From contig NZ_NFJL01000006.1 in assembly GCF_002159835.1 (NCBI RefSeq), positions 62,001 to 126,000 on the forward strand: DNA of 64,000 nt, given 5' to 3'. This document shows, piece after piece, positions 51,801-61,419 of this stretch. The DNA comes from Blautia sp. An249. Its GTDB lineage: Bacteria > Bacillota > Clostridia > Lachnospirales > Lachnospiraceae. A program made the translations under genes and the position numbers. The notes under the pieces were generated by a model that saw only the letters and a program-made list of their open reading frames with translations, had not been told where the DNA came from and ran no database searches. Positions within the stretch are counted from its first letter, which is position 1; every line of letters starts with the position of its first letter.

Positions 51801-52699
51801 GCGTGCCTTCCCGTATGAACATCGGACAGGTGCTGGAGATCCATTTAAGTCTTGCGGCAAAAGCCCTTGGATTTAACATCGCCACTCCGGTATTTGACGG
51901 CGCAAACGAAAAAGATATTCAGGATACCCTGGAACTTGCCAATGATTACGTAAATACGGAAGACTTTGAAGAATTCCGTGAGAAATATAAAGATGTGCTT
52001 GCAGAAGACGTGATGCAGTATCTGGATGAAAATAAAGACCACCGTTCCCTGTGGAAAGGGGTTCCTATTTCCAGAGACGGAAAAGTCAGACTGCGCGACG
52101 GACGTACCGGCGAGTACTTCGACAGCCCGGTAACCATCGGACACATGCATTATCTGAAACTGCATCACCTGGTAGACGATAAGATCCATGCCCGTTCTAC
52201 CGGTCCATACTCCCTGGTAACCCAGCAGCCACTGGGCGGTAAAGCACAGTTCGGCGGCCAGCGTTTCGGAGAGATGGAAGTATGGGCGCTGGAGGCCTAT
52301 GGCGCATCCTACACCCTGCAGGAAATCCTTACTGTGAAATCCGACGACGTGGTAGGACGTGTGAAAACTTATGAAGCAATTATTAAAGGGGATAATATCC
52401 CGGAACCTGGTATTCCGGAATCCTTTAAAGTACTTCTGAAAGAGCTTCAGTCTCTGGGTCTGGATGTAAGAGTCTTAAAAGAAGACCAGACAGAAGTGGA
52501 AATTATGGAAACCGTAGATTACGGCGATACCAATCTGAATCACATTATCGAAGGCGAAAGCAGAAGAAACCGGGATGATGAAGATTTCGGAAGAATGGGC
52601 TATACCCGTCAGGAATTTGAAGGGGAAGAGCTTGTAGATATTGATGAAGACGATGAAGATTTGATAGAGTTGGAAGATGCTCTTGACGAAGAAGAGTAG
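48863..52699 (+). CDS. rpoB: DNA-directed RNA polymerase subunit beta
   Basis: A 1278-residue RNA polymerase core subunit, within the Firmicutes range. The rifampicin-binding region ([20 protein letters not shown] and following RLSALGPGG) has the usual sensitive-type residues. Other conserved blocks are [26 protein letters not shown] and the C-terminal [20 protein letters not shown]. The C-terminus is very acidic (Asp/Glu-rich). A GGGGTGA site precedes the ATG. The gene has its own promoter, because terminators separate it from rplL and the permease. rpoC starts 16 bases later. Confidence 0.98.
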   Translation: MEKNRIRSVKTGKSMRMSYQRQKEVLEMPNLIEVQKDSYQWFLDEGLKEVFDDISPIADYGGKLSLEFIDFTFDEADAKYSIEQCKERDVTYAAPLKVRVRLINKETEEINEHEIFMGDLPLMTETGTFVINGAERVIVSQLVRSPGIYYAIAHDKVGKKLYSCTVIPNRGAWLEYETDSNDVFYVRVDRTRKVPITVLIRALGYGTNAEIVELFGEEPKILASFSKDTATNYQEGLLELYKKIRPGEPLAVESAESLIMAMFFDPRRYDLAKVGRYKFNKKLLLRNRIAGHNLAEDVVDASTGEILAAAGTTVSRELADKIQNAAVPYVWIQGEERKIKVLSSMMVDLTSFVDVDPKELGVTELVYYPVLEKILEENDNLEDIKTAIRRDIHDLIPKHITKEDILASINYNMHLEYGLGNDDDIDHLGNRRIRAVGELLQNQYRIGLSRLERVVRERMTTQDIEGISPQSLINIKPVTAAVKEFFGSSQLSQFMDQNNPLGELTHKRRLSALGPGGLSRDRAGFEVRDVHYSHYGRMCPIETPEGPNIGLINSLASYARINQYGFVEAPYRKIDKSDPKNPRVTDEVVYMTADEEDNYHVAQANEPLDENGYFIHKNVSGRYREETQEYERHMFDYMDVSPKMVFSVATALIPFLQNDDANRALMGSNMQRQAVPLLITEAPVVGTGMETKTAVDSGVCVVAKKAGTVERSTSTDITIKNDDGTRDNYHLSKFMRSNQSNCYNQKPIVFQGEHVEAGDVIADGPSTSNGELALGKNPLIGFMTWEGYNYEDAVLLSERLVQDDVYTSVHIEEYEAEARDTKLGPEEITRDVPGVGDDALKDLDERGIIRIGAEVRAGDILVGKVTPKGETELTAEERLLRAIFGEKAREVRDTSLKVPHGEYGIVVDAKVFTRENGDELSPGVNQSVRIYIAQKRKISVGDKMAGRHGNKGVVSRVLPVEDMPFLPNGRPLDIVLNPLGVPSRMNIGQVLEIHLSLAAKALGFNIATPVFDGANEKDIQDTLELANDYVNTEDFEEFREKYKDVLAEDVMQYLDENKDHRSLWKGVPISRDGKVRLRDGRTGEYFDSPVTIGHMHYLKLHHLVDDKIHARSTGPYSLVTQQPLGGKAQFGGQRFGEMEVWALEAYGASYTLQEILTVKSDDVVGRVKTYEAIIKGDNIPEPGIPESFKVLLKELQSLGLDVRVLKEDQTEVEIMETVDYGDTNLNHIIEGESRRNRDDEDFGRMGYTRQEFEGEELVDIDEDDEDLIELEDALDEEE

Positions 52700-52715
52700 A
52701 AAGGGGAAAGAATAC

Positions 52716-55700
52716 ATGGCAGGAACGAATAATACAAATGAAACCTATCAGCCAATGACTTTCGATGCCATCAAGATCGGATTGGCGTCCCCTGAGAAAA
52801 TCAGAGAATGGTCAAGAGGCGAAGTTTTAAAGCCGGAGACAATTAACTACCGGACATTGAAACCGGAAAAAGACGGGTTGTTTTGTGAAAAGATTTTCGG
52901 ACCCAGCAAAGACTGGGAGTGCCATTGCGGAAAGTATAAGAAAATCCGCTATAAAGGCGTTGTCTGCGATCGATGCGGCGTAGAGGTAACCAAATCCAGC
53001 GTCCGCAGGGAACGTATGGGCCATATTGAACTGGCTGCGCCGGTTTCTCATATCTGGTATTTTAAGGGAATTCCTTCCAGAATGGGTCTGATTTTGGATT
53101 TATCACCCAGAACCCTGGAAAAAGTACTGTATTTTGCCAATTACATTGTGCTGGACCCCGGTACTTCCAATCTCCAGTATAAACAGGTTCTGACAGAGAA
53201 AGAGTACCAGGAAGCCTGGGAAAGCCAGCCGGACGCCAATTTCCGCGTAGGAATGGGAGCCGAGGCAGTCAAAGAGCTTCTGGAAGCCATAGATCTGGAA
53301 AAAGAAGCCGAGGAACTGAAAAAAGGTCTCAAAGATTCCACCGGACAGAAACGGGCCAGAATTATTAAAAGACTGGAAGTAGTGGAATCTTTCCGGGAAT
53401 CCGGAAACCGTCCGGAATGGATGATTATGACCGTAATCCCGGTAATTCCGCCGGATCTGCGTCCTATGGTGCAGTTGGACGGAGGACGTTTCGCAACCTC
53501 TGACTTAAACGACTTATACCGCAGAATTATTAACCGCAATAACCGTCTGAAACGGCTTCTGGAGCTGGGCGCGCCGGACATTATCGTCCGCAACGAGAAA
53601 CGTATGCTTCAGGAAGCAGTGGATGCCTTAATTGATAACGGCCGCCGCGGCCGTCCCGTAACAGGACCCGGAAACCGCGCCCTGAAATCCCTTTCCGATA
53701 TGCTGAAAGGTAAATCCGGACGTTTCCGTCAGAACCTGCTGGGAAAACGTGTAGACTATTCCGGACGTTCCGTTATCGTCGTAGGACCGGAGTTAAAGAT
53801 TTACCAGTGCGGTCTTCCGAAAGAAATGGCCATCGAGCTTTTCAAACCTTTTGTTATGAAGGAACTGGTAGCTAACGGAACTTCACACAATATTAAAAAT
53901 GCCAAGAAAATGGTGGAGAAGCTTCAGCCGGAAGTATGGGATGTGCTGGAAGATGTAATTAAAGAACATCCGGTTATGTTAAACCGTGCGCCTACTCTGC
54001 ACCGTCTGGGAATTCAGGCCTTCGAGCCGATTCTGGTAGAAGGTAAAGCCATTAAGCTTCATCCCCTTGTATGTACCGCATTCAACGCAGACTTCGACGG
54101 TGACCAGATGGCAGTGCATCTTCCCCTTTCTGTGGAAGCTCAGGCAGAGTGCCGTTTCCTTCTGCTGTCACCCAACAACCTGCTGAAACCGTCTGACGGC
54201 GGTCCTGTGGCCGTTCCTTCCCAGGATATGGTCCTTGGTATTTACTACCTGACCCAGGAGCGCCCTGGCTATCCGGGAGAAGGAAAATACTTCAAGAGTG
54301 TGAACGAAGCCATTCTGGCATACGAAAACAAAGCCATTACCCTGCAGTCTAAAATTTCCGTACGCTGCAGCAGAGTCATGCCAAATGGAGAAACCGTTGA
54401 GGGAAATGTGGAATCCACACTGGGAAGATTCTTATTTAACGAAATCCTTCCTCAGGATTTAGGATTCGTAGACAGAAGCATTCCGGGCAATGAACTTCTT
54501 CTGGAAGTTGATTTCCTGGTTGGAAAGAAACAGTTAAAGCAGATCCTGGAGAAAGTAATCAATACCCACGGAGCAACAAAGACAGCAGAAGTTCTGGATT
54601 CTATCAAGGCCATGGGTTACAAATATTCTACCCGCGCGGCTATGACCGTATCCATCTCCGATATGACCGTGCCGCCTCAGAAACCGGAAATGATTAAGAA
54701 CGCCCAGGATACAGTAGACGTTATTACCAAGAACTTTAAGCGTGGTCTGATTACGGAAGAAGAGCGTTACAAAGAAGTTGTGGAAACCTGGAAGAAGACA
54801 GACGATGAGCTGACACACGCCCTGCTGTCCGGTCTGGATAAATACAACAACATCTTCATGATGGCCGACTCCGGAGCCCGTGGTTCTGATAAGCAGATTA
54901 AACAGCTTGCAGGTATGCGTGGTCTGATGGCCGATACTACAGGACATACCATCGAACTTCCTATTAAGTCCAACTTCCGTGAAGGTCTGGACGTACTGGA
55001 ATACTTCATGTCCGCCCACGGAGCCCGTAAAGGTCTGTCTGATACAGCCCTTCGTACCGCCGACTCCGGTTACCTGACCAGACGTCTGGTTGACGTTTCC
55101 CAGGATTTGATTGTCCGTGAGACGGACTGCTGCGAAGGCAGAGAAGAAATCGCCGGAATGTATGTCAAAGACTTTATGGACGGTCGGGAAGAGATCGAGA
55201 AACTTCAGGAACGTATTACCGGAAGATACTCCTGTGAGACGATTAAGAACAAAGACGGAGAAGTTCTGGTAAAGGCAAATCATATGATTACGCCGAAACG
55301 TGCGGCCCGTATTATGAAAGAGGGCGTAAGCAACGAAACAGGCGGAGCCATTGATAAAGTGAAAATCCGTACCATTCTGACCTGCCGCTGCAAAGTGGGC
55401 GTATGTGCAAAATGTTACGGTGCAAATATGGCAACCGGAGAATCCGTACAGGTTGGAGAATCTGTAGGTATTATTGCGGCACAGTCCATCGGTGAGCCAG
55501 GTACACAGCTTACCATGCGTACCTTCCATACCGGAGGTGTGGCCGGCGGTGATATTACCCAGGGTCTTCCCCGTGTGGAAGAGCTTTTCGAGGCAAGAAA
55601 GCCCAAAGGACTTGCCATTATAACAGAGATTAAAGGTGTTGCCACTATCAGCGACACCAAGAAGAAACGGGAAATTACCGTAAATGATCCGGAGACCGGA

Positions 55701-56399
55701 GATTCCAAGACCTATCTGATTCCTTATGGTTCCAGAATTAAAGTTATGGACGGACAGGTACTGGAAGCGGGCGACGAGCTGACAGAAGGTAGCGTAAATC
55801 CCCATGATCTTCTGAAGATTAAGGGTGTACGTGCCGTTCAGGATTACATGATCCAGGAAGTTCAGAGAGTTTACCGTCTCCAGGGTGTTGAAATCAACGA
55901 TAAGCATATCGAAGTGATTGTCCGTCAGATGCTGAAGAAAATCCGCATCGAGAACAACGGAGATACGGAATTCCTTCCGGGAACTTTAGTTGACGTACTG
56001 GAATTTGAGGAAAGAAATGAAGAACTGGAAGCAGAGGGCAAGGAACCGGCAGAAGGCAAACAGGTAATGCTGGGTATTACCAAAGCATCCCTGGCAACCA
56101 ATTCCTTCTTATCCGCAGCATCCTTCCAGGAAACCACCAAGGTTCTGACAGAGGCAGCAATCAAAGGAAAAGTGGATCCGCTGATTGGTCTGAAAGAAAA
56201 TGTTATTATTGGTAAGCTGATTCCGGCAGGTACCGGTATGAAGCGTTACAGTGACATTCGTCTGGACACAAGTGTGGAAGAAGAACAGGAAGAGGAAGAA
56301 CTCTTAGAAGAACCGGTGATAATTTCTGAAGAAGATTCTCCTGAGGAACTGGAAATCGAAGAAGATATGCAGGAATATGTGACCGATTCAGATGAATAA
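52716..56399 (+). CDS. rpoC: DNA-directed RNA polymerase subunit beta prime
   Basis: A 1227-residue core subunit. The N-terminal zinc site is CHCGKYK with the later VCDRCGVEV; the catalytic Mg-binding NADFDGD is at residues 457-463; a second zinc site is [13 protein letters not shown], and the bridge/trigger region includes [15 protein letters not shown]. Start chosen at ATG 52716 (MAGTNN) with AAAGGGGAAAG upstream; an earlier frame start within the rpoB end is rejected. The C-terminal tail is acidic like that of rpoB. A terminator follows, and no rpsL/rpsG follows as in many relatives. Confidence 0.98.
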   Translation: MAGTNNTNETYQPMTFDAIKIGLASPEKIREWSRGEVLKPETINYRTLKPEKDGLFCEKIFGPSKDWECHCGKYKKIRYKGVVCDRCGVEVTKSSVRRERMGHIELAAPVSHIWYFKGIPSRMGLILDLSPRTLEKVLYFANYIVLDPGTSNLQYKQVLTEKEYQEAWESQPDANFRVGMGAEAVKELLEAIDLEKEAEELKKGLKDSTGQKRARIIKRLEVVESFRESGNRPEWMIMTVIPVIPPDLRPMVQLDGGRFATSDLNDLYRRIINRNNRLKRLLELGAPDIIVRNEKRMLQEAVDALIDNGRRGRPVTGPGNRALKSLSDMLKGKSGRFRQNLLGKRVDYSGRSVIVVGPELKIYQCGLPKEMAIELFKPFVMKELVANGTSHNIKNAKKMVEKLQPEVWDVLEDVIKEHPVMLNRAPTLHRLGIQAFEPILVEGKAIKLHPLVCTAFNADFDGDQMAVHLPLSVEAQAECRFLLLSPNNLLKPSDGGPVAVPSQDMVLGIYYLTQERPGYPGEGKYFKSVNEAILAYENKAITLQSKISVRCSRVMPNGETVEGNVESTLGRFLFNEILPQDLGFVDRSIPGNELLLEVDFLVGKKQLKQILEKVINTHGATKTAEVLDSIKAMGYKYSTRAAMTVSISDMTVPPQKPEMIKNAQDTVDVITKNFKRGLITEEERYKEVVETWKKTDDELTHALLSGLDKYNNIFMMADSGARGSDKQIKQLAGMRGLMADTTGHTIELPIKSNFREGLDVLEYFMSAHGARKGLSDTALRTADSGYLTRRLVDVSQDLIVRETDCCEGREEIAGMYVKDFMDGREEIEKLQERITGRYSCETIKNKDGEVLVKANHMITPKRAARIMKEGVSNETGGAIDKVKIRTILTCRCKVGVCAKCYGANMATGESVQVGESVGIIAAQSIGEPGTQLTMRTFHTGGVAGGDITQGLPRVEELFEARKPKGLAIITEIKGVATISDTKKKREITVNDPETGDSKTYLIPYGSRIKVMDGQVLEAGDELTEGSVNPHDLLKIKGVRAVQDYMIQEVQRVYRLQGVEINDKHIEVIVRQMLKKIRIENNGDTEFLPGTLVDVLEFEERNEELEAEGKEPAEGKQVMLGITKASLATNSFLSAASFQETTKVLTEAAIKGKVDPLIGLKENVIIGKLIPAGTGMKRYSDIRLDTSVEEEQEEEELLEEPVIISEEDSPEELEIEEDMQEYVTDSDE

Positions 56400-56405
56400 A
56401 AATAC

Positions 56406-56434
56406 AGGCAGAGCCGCCCAGGCTCTGCCTTTTG
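56406..56434 (+). terminator. Terminator after rpoC
   Basis: AGGCAGAGCC (56406-56415) and GGCTCTGCCT (56421-56430) with a 5-base loop and TTT. Confidence 0.9.
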
Positions 56435-56464
56435 TAATTTTCGGGAGCAAAAATGACATAAAAA

Positions 56465-56498
56465 ACTGTTGGGGGGGGGTAAATTAAGTATAATATAA
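56465..56498 (+). promoter_or_regulatory. LytTR-gene promoter with a nine-G tract in the spacer
   Basis: TATAAT at 56488-56493 (a second overlapping one at 56493-56498) lies downstream of a run of nine G (56470-56478). CTGTTG at 56465-56470 would be the -35 with a 17-base spacer. The G run therefore sits between -35 and -10. Confidence 0.6.
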
Positions 56499-56544
56499 TT
56501 TATATAGAAAAACTGTTTCAAACAGAAAAAACAGAGGAGATAAA

Positions 56545-57069
56545 ATGAGAGGAATATTACTATATGACCTGGATTTGCCGGATAGTGAAGACTGGGCCGG
56601 ACAGATTCAGGATGCATTAAAAAATACAAAAGATATTTCCTCCTTGGAGGAACTGCAGCAAATCATAAAAGATAAGAAAATCAAAGGGCTGTCAGCGTTC
56701 CGGATTTCCCGCATGTTACTGGAAGAGGAGACAGAGGATCAGGAAAGTATTGTGGTTTCCTGCAAGGGAAATGTACAGAGGATTTTATGTCATAAGATTA
56801 TTTATGTGGAGAGCAATAAGCGTACTGTAAAGATTGTAACCAGAGAAAAAATTTATGTGATTTATATGAAGATGGATCACCTGGAGGCGATGCTGCCGGA
56901 TTACTTCCTGAGAACTCATCAGAGTTATCTTATTAACATGGAATTTGCCCGGAAGTTCTCAGCAGAGGGAGTGCTGCTTTCCGAAGAAGAGCTGAAAATA
57001 CCCATCAGCCGTTCCAGGTACAGAGAGGCGAAAAAGAAGTTTGAAGAGTATTATAACTGCAGAAAATAA
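56545..57069 (+). CDS. LytTR-domain transcriptional regulator
   Basis: A 174-residue DNA-binding protein. The C-terminal LytTR domain covers about residues 75-168 (IIYVESNKRTVKIVTREKIY, FLRTHQSYLINM, and the closing IPISRSRYREAKKKFEEY). The first 70 residues are a short, unrecognised N-terminal region that is too short for a complete response-regulator receiver and lacks an obvious phospho-aspartate pocket. Possible targets are unknown, but the next genes on the opposite strand encode envelope proteins. GAGGAG ribosome binding site just upstream. The poly-G promoter suggests variable expression. Confidence 0.88.
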   Translation: MRGILLYDLDLPDSEDWAGQIQDALKNTKDISSLEELQQIIKDKKIKGLSAFRISRMLLEEETEDQESIVVSCKGNVQRILCHKIIYVESNKRTVKIVTREKIYVIYMKMDHLEAMLPDYFLRTHQSYLINMEFARKFSAEGVLLSEEELKIPISRSRYREAKKKFEEYYNCRK

Positions 57070-57093
57070 AAGAGACAGGTCAGAACAGAAAAA

Positions 57094-57135
57094 GAACCCG
57101 TGAAGAACCTCACAGAGAGGCAGGCTTCACGGGTT
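57094..57135. terminator. Bidirectional terminator between the LytTR gene and the envelope operon
   Basis: GAACCCGTGAAG pairs with CTTCACGGGTTT across an 18-base loop, with A-rich and T-rich flanks that serve both convergent transcripts. Confidence 0.85.
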
Positions 57136-57139
57136 TTTC

Positions 57140-58216
57140 TTATTCATTAAAGTATCCGTATACCAGACGGGCAATCGTTGCAATGTTTCCCTGAGCGGTG
57201 GAGACATCAGAGAGATTCTCGGACATAACAGAGACGATAAAGTCTGTACGGGGACACTCATAGACGATACCTGCGTCGTTTTCTACCGTATCCAGTTCTC
57301 CTGTCTTATTTGCTACCTTTGCGCCGTCTGCCGTGGGAATTCCCTGAGGGATTTTATTCACCCTCTCCTGGGCCTTTAACAGGGCGTACATGGAATCTGT
57401 ATTGGAGAAGCTTGGATCTCCCTGATAAACGGCCTGTAAGAACTTGGCACAGTCGGCTGCGGAGGTATAATTATCATCACTTTCATTGGAAGCCAGGAGG
57501 AGGCGGCCCATGTGGGTCTCGCTGAATCCGTGTTCCTGACAGTAAGTGTTGACCACTGCCATACCTGCACCGGAATCCCCTCCGCCTAACATGGATACCA
57601 GCTGGTTTGCAGCTTCATTATCGCTGACCGTAATCATGGAGCGAAGCAGAGAGTCCACAGTGTTGGAATCATTTGCAGAGGTGATCTCCGAATAATTTTC
57701 ATAAACAGCGCCCATGATATAAAGCTTAATTAAACTGGCGGCCTGCATCTGGCCGTTGTTTATCTGGCAGGTAGCTCCGGTAATCAGATTTGTAACAGAG
57801 ACAGACCAGGTACCGTCAGAAAAGGTTCCGATAATCTGTTCCAGCTGGCTCTGGAGATTGGATAAGTCGTCGGTGATAGGAGCCGCCTCTTCCTGCTCTA
57901 ACTGGGAGAAACCGGAAGGAGGGGCAATTTCTGCAGTTTCCTTATCCGAGTCCTCTGTTTCCCGGGAGGCATCGTCAGCCTGGGCTGTCTGGTTGGCAGC
58001 CGTATCCGTGTCTGCCTGTGCTGTGGTCTGACTGTTGTCTGCGGCGCTCTGAGAGGCCAGAGAAGAGGCTTCATCTGCGATTTCCTGCACCTGGTCAGAC
58101 AGACTGGCAACTTCTGCTTTTAAATCAGTCAGTCTGTTAAGAGAAATCAGAAACAGTGCGCTGAAAGCCAGAACGATAACAGACAGTACAATAATGATAA
58201 TATTTCTTAGTTTCAT
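57140..58216 (-). CDS. Membrane-anchored class A beta-lactamase-fold serine hydrolase
   Basis: A 358-residue protein with a transmembrane helix (about 5-26), a coiled-coil/Gln-Ala-rich linker (about 30-100) and a class A beta-lactamase-type catalytic domain. The S-x-x-K is SLIK at 161-164, SDN at 198-200 and KTG at 304-306. It is exported and may bind or cleave peptidoglycan-like substrates or beta-lactams; intact motifs allow either. Enzymes of this type that sit in wall operons are often not true antibiotic-resistance enzymes. It is the last gene of a four-gene operon of exported wall proteins, 18 bases after the amidase. Confidence 0.86.
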   Translation of the reverse strand: MKLRNIIIIVLSVIVLAFSALFLISLNRLTDLKAEVASLSDQVQEIADEASSLASQSAADNSQTTAQADTDTAANQTAQADDASRETEDSDKETAEIAPPSGFSQLEQEEAAPITDDLSNLQSQLEQIIGTFSDGTWSVSVTNLITGATCQINNGQMQAASLIKLYIMGAVYENYSEITSANDSNTVDSLLRSMITVSDNEAANQLVSMLGGGDSGAGMAVVNTYCQEHGFSETHMGRLLLASNESDDNYTSAADCAKFLQAVYQGDPSFSNTDSMYALLKAQERVNKIPQGIPTADGAKVANKTGELDTVENDAGIVYECPRTDFIVSVMSENLSDVSTAQGNIATIARLVYGYFNE

Positions 58217-58234
58217 ATGAATCTCCTTTACAAA

Positions 58235-59248
58235 TTAGTATCCAAAATAGGCGTCAATGCCGTCTGCAATTCCCTGGGCCATGGTATTCTGAAATTCACT
58301 GTCCGCCATCTGAAGGTCATCAGATTCATAGGTCATGAATCCCATCTCCAGTATGGTTACAGGAACTTCACTCCAGTTAATTCCCGTCATGTTGTCCACA
58401 TACTGGATTCCCTTGTTGGAAAATCCGGTGGCCGCGCAGTAAGCGTCTAAAATACACTGAGACAGGCGATTGCTTTCCTCGTAGAGTGCGCTCACATAAG
58501 GATTATTCTGGGTGGGACACATGGTCAGCGCGCCGCTGACCGTATGGGAATCGTCTCCATTGGCGTGGATCCGTACATAGATGTCCGCCCCGTTTTCGGC
58601 AACCATCTGGGCCCGTTCCGCGTTACTGATGGCTGTATCGTTGTCGGTACGGGTCATCACTACCTGGTAGCCCCGTTCCTCCAGAATCTCTTTCAGTTTT
58701 AAAGATACATCCAGATTCAGCTCGTATTCGTTCAGTCCGGTATAAGTTCCCTGGGTACCTGTACTGGATTTGGCTTTCATATTGGAAGAACCCGGGCCGT
58801 CCGGCTCTGTGGCGCTCATATCCACCCAGCTTCCCTGGTGTCCGGGATCAATACCAATTATCTTTCCTTTCGATTCGGTGACAGCTTCTGAGGCCTGATC
58901 AAAGACGGAAGCTTTGTTCTGAGAATCTCCTTCAGAGAGTTCGCCGGTATCTTCTGCGGTTTCCTGAGCCGGTTCCTGACTGGGATTTCCCTGGCTTTCC
59001 TCTTTGGTTTTGGACAGACTGGAAAGGGTATCTGCGCCGGCCTGCAGTTTCGCCCGTTCCTGGAGCTGTTCTTTTAAATCCGCCAGGATTTCCTTTTCTT
59101 TCTTAATATTTTCGGCTGTGGTAGCCACCTGTTCTTCGGTAAGCTGGATATTCTTCAGGGTGGTCAGCCCCAGCAGGCCGATGGACAGGATGCAGAGGAC
59201 CGCAATAACCAGAAAGAGAATGAAGTTAAGACTGGGTTTATTATCCAT
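58235..59248 (-). CDS. Membrane-anchored N-acetylmuramoyl-L-alanine amidase (Amidase_3)
   Basis: A 337-residue protein. A transmembrane helix at about 9-30 and a coiled coil (33-70) precede an acidic linker and the Zn-dependent amidase catalytic domain: IGIDPGHQG (first zinc His), the ELNLDVSLKLKEIL glutamate segment, VRIHANGDD (second His), and EMGFMT near the C-terminus (catalytic Glu). It cleaves the amide bond between MurNAc and the stem peptide. Tethering places it outside the membrane facing the wall. Genes on either side encode GH3 and beta-lactamase-fold proteins with similar anchor-plus-linker layout. Confidence 0.93.
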   Translation of the reverse strand: MDNKPSLNFILFLVIAVLCILSIGLLGLTTLKNIQLTEEQVATTAENIKKEKEILADLKEQLQERAKLQAGADTLSSLSKTKEESQGNPSQEPAQETAEDTGELSEGDSQNKASVFDQASEAVTESKGKIIGIDPGHQGSWVDMSATEPDGPGSSNMKAKSSTGTQGTYTGLNEYELNLDVSLKLKEILEERGYQVVMTRTDNDTAISNAERAQMVAENGADIYVRIHANGDDSHTVSGALTMCPTQNNPYVSALYEESNRLSQCILDAYCAATGFSNKGIQYVDNMTGINWSEVPVTILEMGFMTYESDDLQMADSEFQNTMAQGIADGIDAYFGY

Positions 59249-59258
59249 AATACCTCCT

Positions 59259-60608
59259 TTACGTTTCAGACTGTAATTGTATTAATTTTACCTGTAAAAT
59301 ACGGGTAAGAGCATCGTTTAACCGTTCCTGGGAGATGGTTCCGTCGGAAACAGCCTGTAAGACCCCTTCATAGGCAGAATAAAAATCTGCGGGCATAAGA
59401 AGCATATCAATACCCGCCCGGATGGCGGCGACAGCAGCTTCAGAAGAAGAATAGTTTCCGCTGATGGCGCCCATATTCATGGCGTCGGTAACAGCAATCC
59501 CTTCAAAGTGCATCTCCTCTTTGAGAAGTCCGGTGACCAGTTCTTCTGAGAGGGAAGCGGGAACGTCTCCTGTAACAGAGGGAAGGGAAATATGCCCTAC
59601 CATAACAAAGGAGCAGCCGGCCTTAATTCCGGCCTGGAAAGGCAGAAGCTCACAGCTTTTCAGCTCGTCCAGAGTCCGGTCCGAATAGGCAAATCCCTCA
59701 TGGGAATCCTCGGAAGTGGCACCGTGTCCCGGGAAATGTTTCAGAGCAGTCAGAACTCCTGTCTGGGCAAATCCCTCTATCTGTGCCGTTACCATTTGGG
59801 AGACCATCTGGGGATCCCTTCCGAAGGAGCGGTATTTCACGACAGTATTCTCCGGGTTTACCAGCACGTCTGCATCCGGAGCATAGTCCACATTAAATCC
59901 GTAATGGGATAAATAGCCCCCGAGGGTAAGTCCCGCCTCATAAGAGAGGGAGGGATCACCTGACGCTCCTATATCGCACATATTGCCCACATCGGTAATG
60001 GGATAGTCGGGCGCCTGGGCGATCTGCTGATTGGAGGCCAGACGGGTGACCGTTCCTCCTTCTTCATCTACTGTAAGAAAAAGAGGCAGATTCAGCCGAT
60101 TTTGGCTGATGGACTGAAAATTCTGATTCATAGTCCGTATCTGCTCAGGAGAAGCCAGATTGTTCTCAAAATAAACGATTCCTCCCACCGGATAAGTCTC
60201 AAAAGCAGTACGGGCAGATTCCTCTGCAGCCGTTACACCTGAACCTCCGGTGAGAGCGTCCGGCGTAATAATAAATAGCTGGGCAACTTTTTCTTCCGTA
60301 GTCATGGAAGATAACAGGTTCTGTATTTTCTGTTTCATAAGTTCTTCTGTGGAAGCGGATTTGGGCGTAACTTCCAAAACGGCGCCGGTTTCTTCTGTTT
60401 CTCCGGTTTTCTGTATTTCCTGAGACTGTTCGGAATCTGTGAAGAAGCCGGAACCGGTACTCTCTGAGTTCTCATAAGCCCGGGCGGAAGCCCCGGGGTC
60501 AGGTTTCAGCATCCTGTGAACAGTCCAGAAACAGATGACAGTAATCACCAGCAGGAGAAAGGTCAGAAATCCGGTCAGTATTTTCTTTGTTCTATTGTTC
60601 ATATTCAC
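59259..60608 (-). CDS. GH3 beta-N-acetylhexosaminidase (NagZ-like), membrane anchored
   Basis: A 449-residue protein with an N-terminal transmembrane helix (about 10-30), a linker and a GH3 TIM-barrel domain. The KHFPGHGATSEDSH motif supplies the histidine/aspartate pair used as acid/base in NagZ-type enzymes, and VTDAMNMGAI contains the nucleophile aspartate. It removes terminal beta-GlcNAc, for example from muropeptides or chitooligosaccharides. GTG at 60608 is the longest start; ATG 60602 is an equally good choice. The beginning overlaps the lectin gene's end, so the two are translationally coupled. Confidence 0.93.
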   Translation of the reverse strand: MNMNNRTKKILTGFLTFLLLVITVICFWTVHRMLKPDPGASARAYENSESTGSGFFTDSEQSQEIQKTGETEETGAVLEVTPKSASTEELMKQKIQNLLSSMTTEEKVAQLFIITPDALTGGSGVTAAEESARTAFETYPVGGIVYFENNLASPEQIRTMNQNFQSISQNRLNLPLFLTVDEEGGTVTRLASNQQIAQAPDYPITDVGNMCDIGASGDPSLSYEAGLTLGGYLSHYGFNVDYAPDADVLVNPENTVVKYRSFGRDPQMVSQMVTAQIEGFAQTGVLTALKHFPGHGATSEDSHEGFAYSDRTLDELKSCELLPFQAGIKAGCSFVMVGHISLPSVTGDVPASLSEELVTGLLKEEMHFEGIAVTDAMNMGAISGNYSSSEAAVAAIRAGIDMLLMPADFYSAYEGVLQAVSDGTISQERLNDALTRILQVKLIQLQSET

Positions 60609-61296
60609 AAATATAACCTATCTTTCCCTGATAATCCGGAACGAAAGCCAGTACTTCGTTGGGAGAGTCGTTGATCACCCAGCGGCTTTCACTCTCGTAG
60701 AAAAAAGTCATCAGACAGTTTTCCGGAATGTTTCCATCCTGATAACTGGGCTCGCCCATCATCCAGTAATTGTAAATGGAACAGTCGGGACTGTTTAAGG
60801 GAGAGCCGGTGATCACATTTTTGTCATCCACCCAATAATACTCAGAAGAAGTGGTTTCTCTTCGTCCGCCCAGGAAGAAGACTTTTTTATCGTAGCCATT
60901 GGCAGTGATTTCAGTGATAATGTGTTCAAATTCTTCAGGCGAATCTATCCGGACCAGATAACCGCCCCGATTGATACAATCCTGCCAGGCCTGTTCCCAG
61001 GTACAGTCTGCAATGATATATTCATACCGATGGATGGCGTTCTCAGGCTCCTGTACCTCTTCGGCAGCCGCCACAACCGCCGGTTCACTGGTGGGAGTGG
61101 GAGCAGATGTAGGCGCTATAGTGGCCTGAGCCTGTCTCTGTACGCCGCCCTCCCGTTCATAGGCAGAAGTCTGGGAAGAACCGGAAGTTTTCTGGCGGTC
61201 CAGATAGAGATAAGTTCCTCCGAAAATCACTACGGCGGCCAGAGAAAGGGAACCCACAATCAGAATAACAGAATTTCGGGTAAATTTTCCTTTCAT
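60592..61296 (-). CDS. Membrane-anchored C-type lectin-fold protein
   Basis: A 234-residue protein: short basic N-terminus, a transmembrane helix (about residues 9-29), a Gln/Thr/Pro/Ala-rich linker (about 35-80), and a C-type lectin-like domain (about 85-234). The domain has TWEQAWQDCINRGGYLVRI (loop-helix start), FFLGGRRE in the position of WIGL, a YWMMGEPSYQDGNIPENC core, then WVINDSPNE and the final GYICEYEQ strand. Ca-binding residues look only partly conserved. It may bind a glycan or wall ligand. I start at ATG 61296 because the promoter at 61331-61359 leaves no room for the longer TTG frame. Confidence 0.8.
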   Translation of the reverse strand: MKGKFTRNSVILIVGSLSLAAVVIFGGTYLYLDRQKTSGSSQTSAYEREGGVQRQAQATIAPTSAPTPTSEPAVVAAAEEVQEPENAIHRYEYIIADCTWEQAWQDCINRGGYLVRIDSPEEFEHIITEITANGYDKKVFFLGGRRETTSSEYYWVDDKNVITGSPLNSPDCSIYNYWMMGEPSYQDGNIPENCLMTFFYESESRWVINDSPNEVLAFVPDYQGKIGYICEYEQ

Positions 61297-61330
61297 AAGT
61301 CTTGATACCTCTTTTTTGCATATTTCTTTT

Positions 61331-61359
61331 ATTATAAATAGAACGAAGGGAAAAAGCAA
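61331..61359 (-). promoter_or_regulatory. Promoter of the lectin-GH3-amidase-serine hydrolase operon
   Basis: Minus-strand TTGCTT (61354-61359) and TATAAT (61331-61336) at 17 bases. Confidence 0.75.
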
Positions 61360-61380
61360 ACGGATCAGAATGAAAATTTG

Positions 61381-61419
61381 AAAAGAAGCCCCCGTTATTG
61401 CCGGGTTGGAGGCTCTTTT
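61381..61419 (-). terminator. Terminator at the end of the RpiR regulator gene
   Basis: AAGAAGCCCCCG (61383-61394) faces CGGGTTGGAGGCTCTT (61402-61417); on the minus strand the arm is followed by TTTT. It overlaps the last codons of the regulator gene. Confidence 0.65.

Noticed and set aside
54534-55907. A 457-codon open frame on the minus strand opposite rpoC
   Set aside because: Fully antisense to a strongly conserved rpoC segment, no ribosome binding site and composition unlike a protein; a shadow of codon bias.
57140-58216. Acquired beta-lactam resistance gene
   Set aside because: The catalytic motifs are those of class A enzymes, but the membrane anchor, linker and wall-enzyme operon indicate a resident envelope protein; hydrolysis of antibiotics is unproven.
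60592-61296. Possible diversity-generating retroelement target
   Set aside because: No reverse transcriptase, template repeat or accessory gene was seen in the window.
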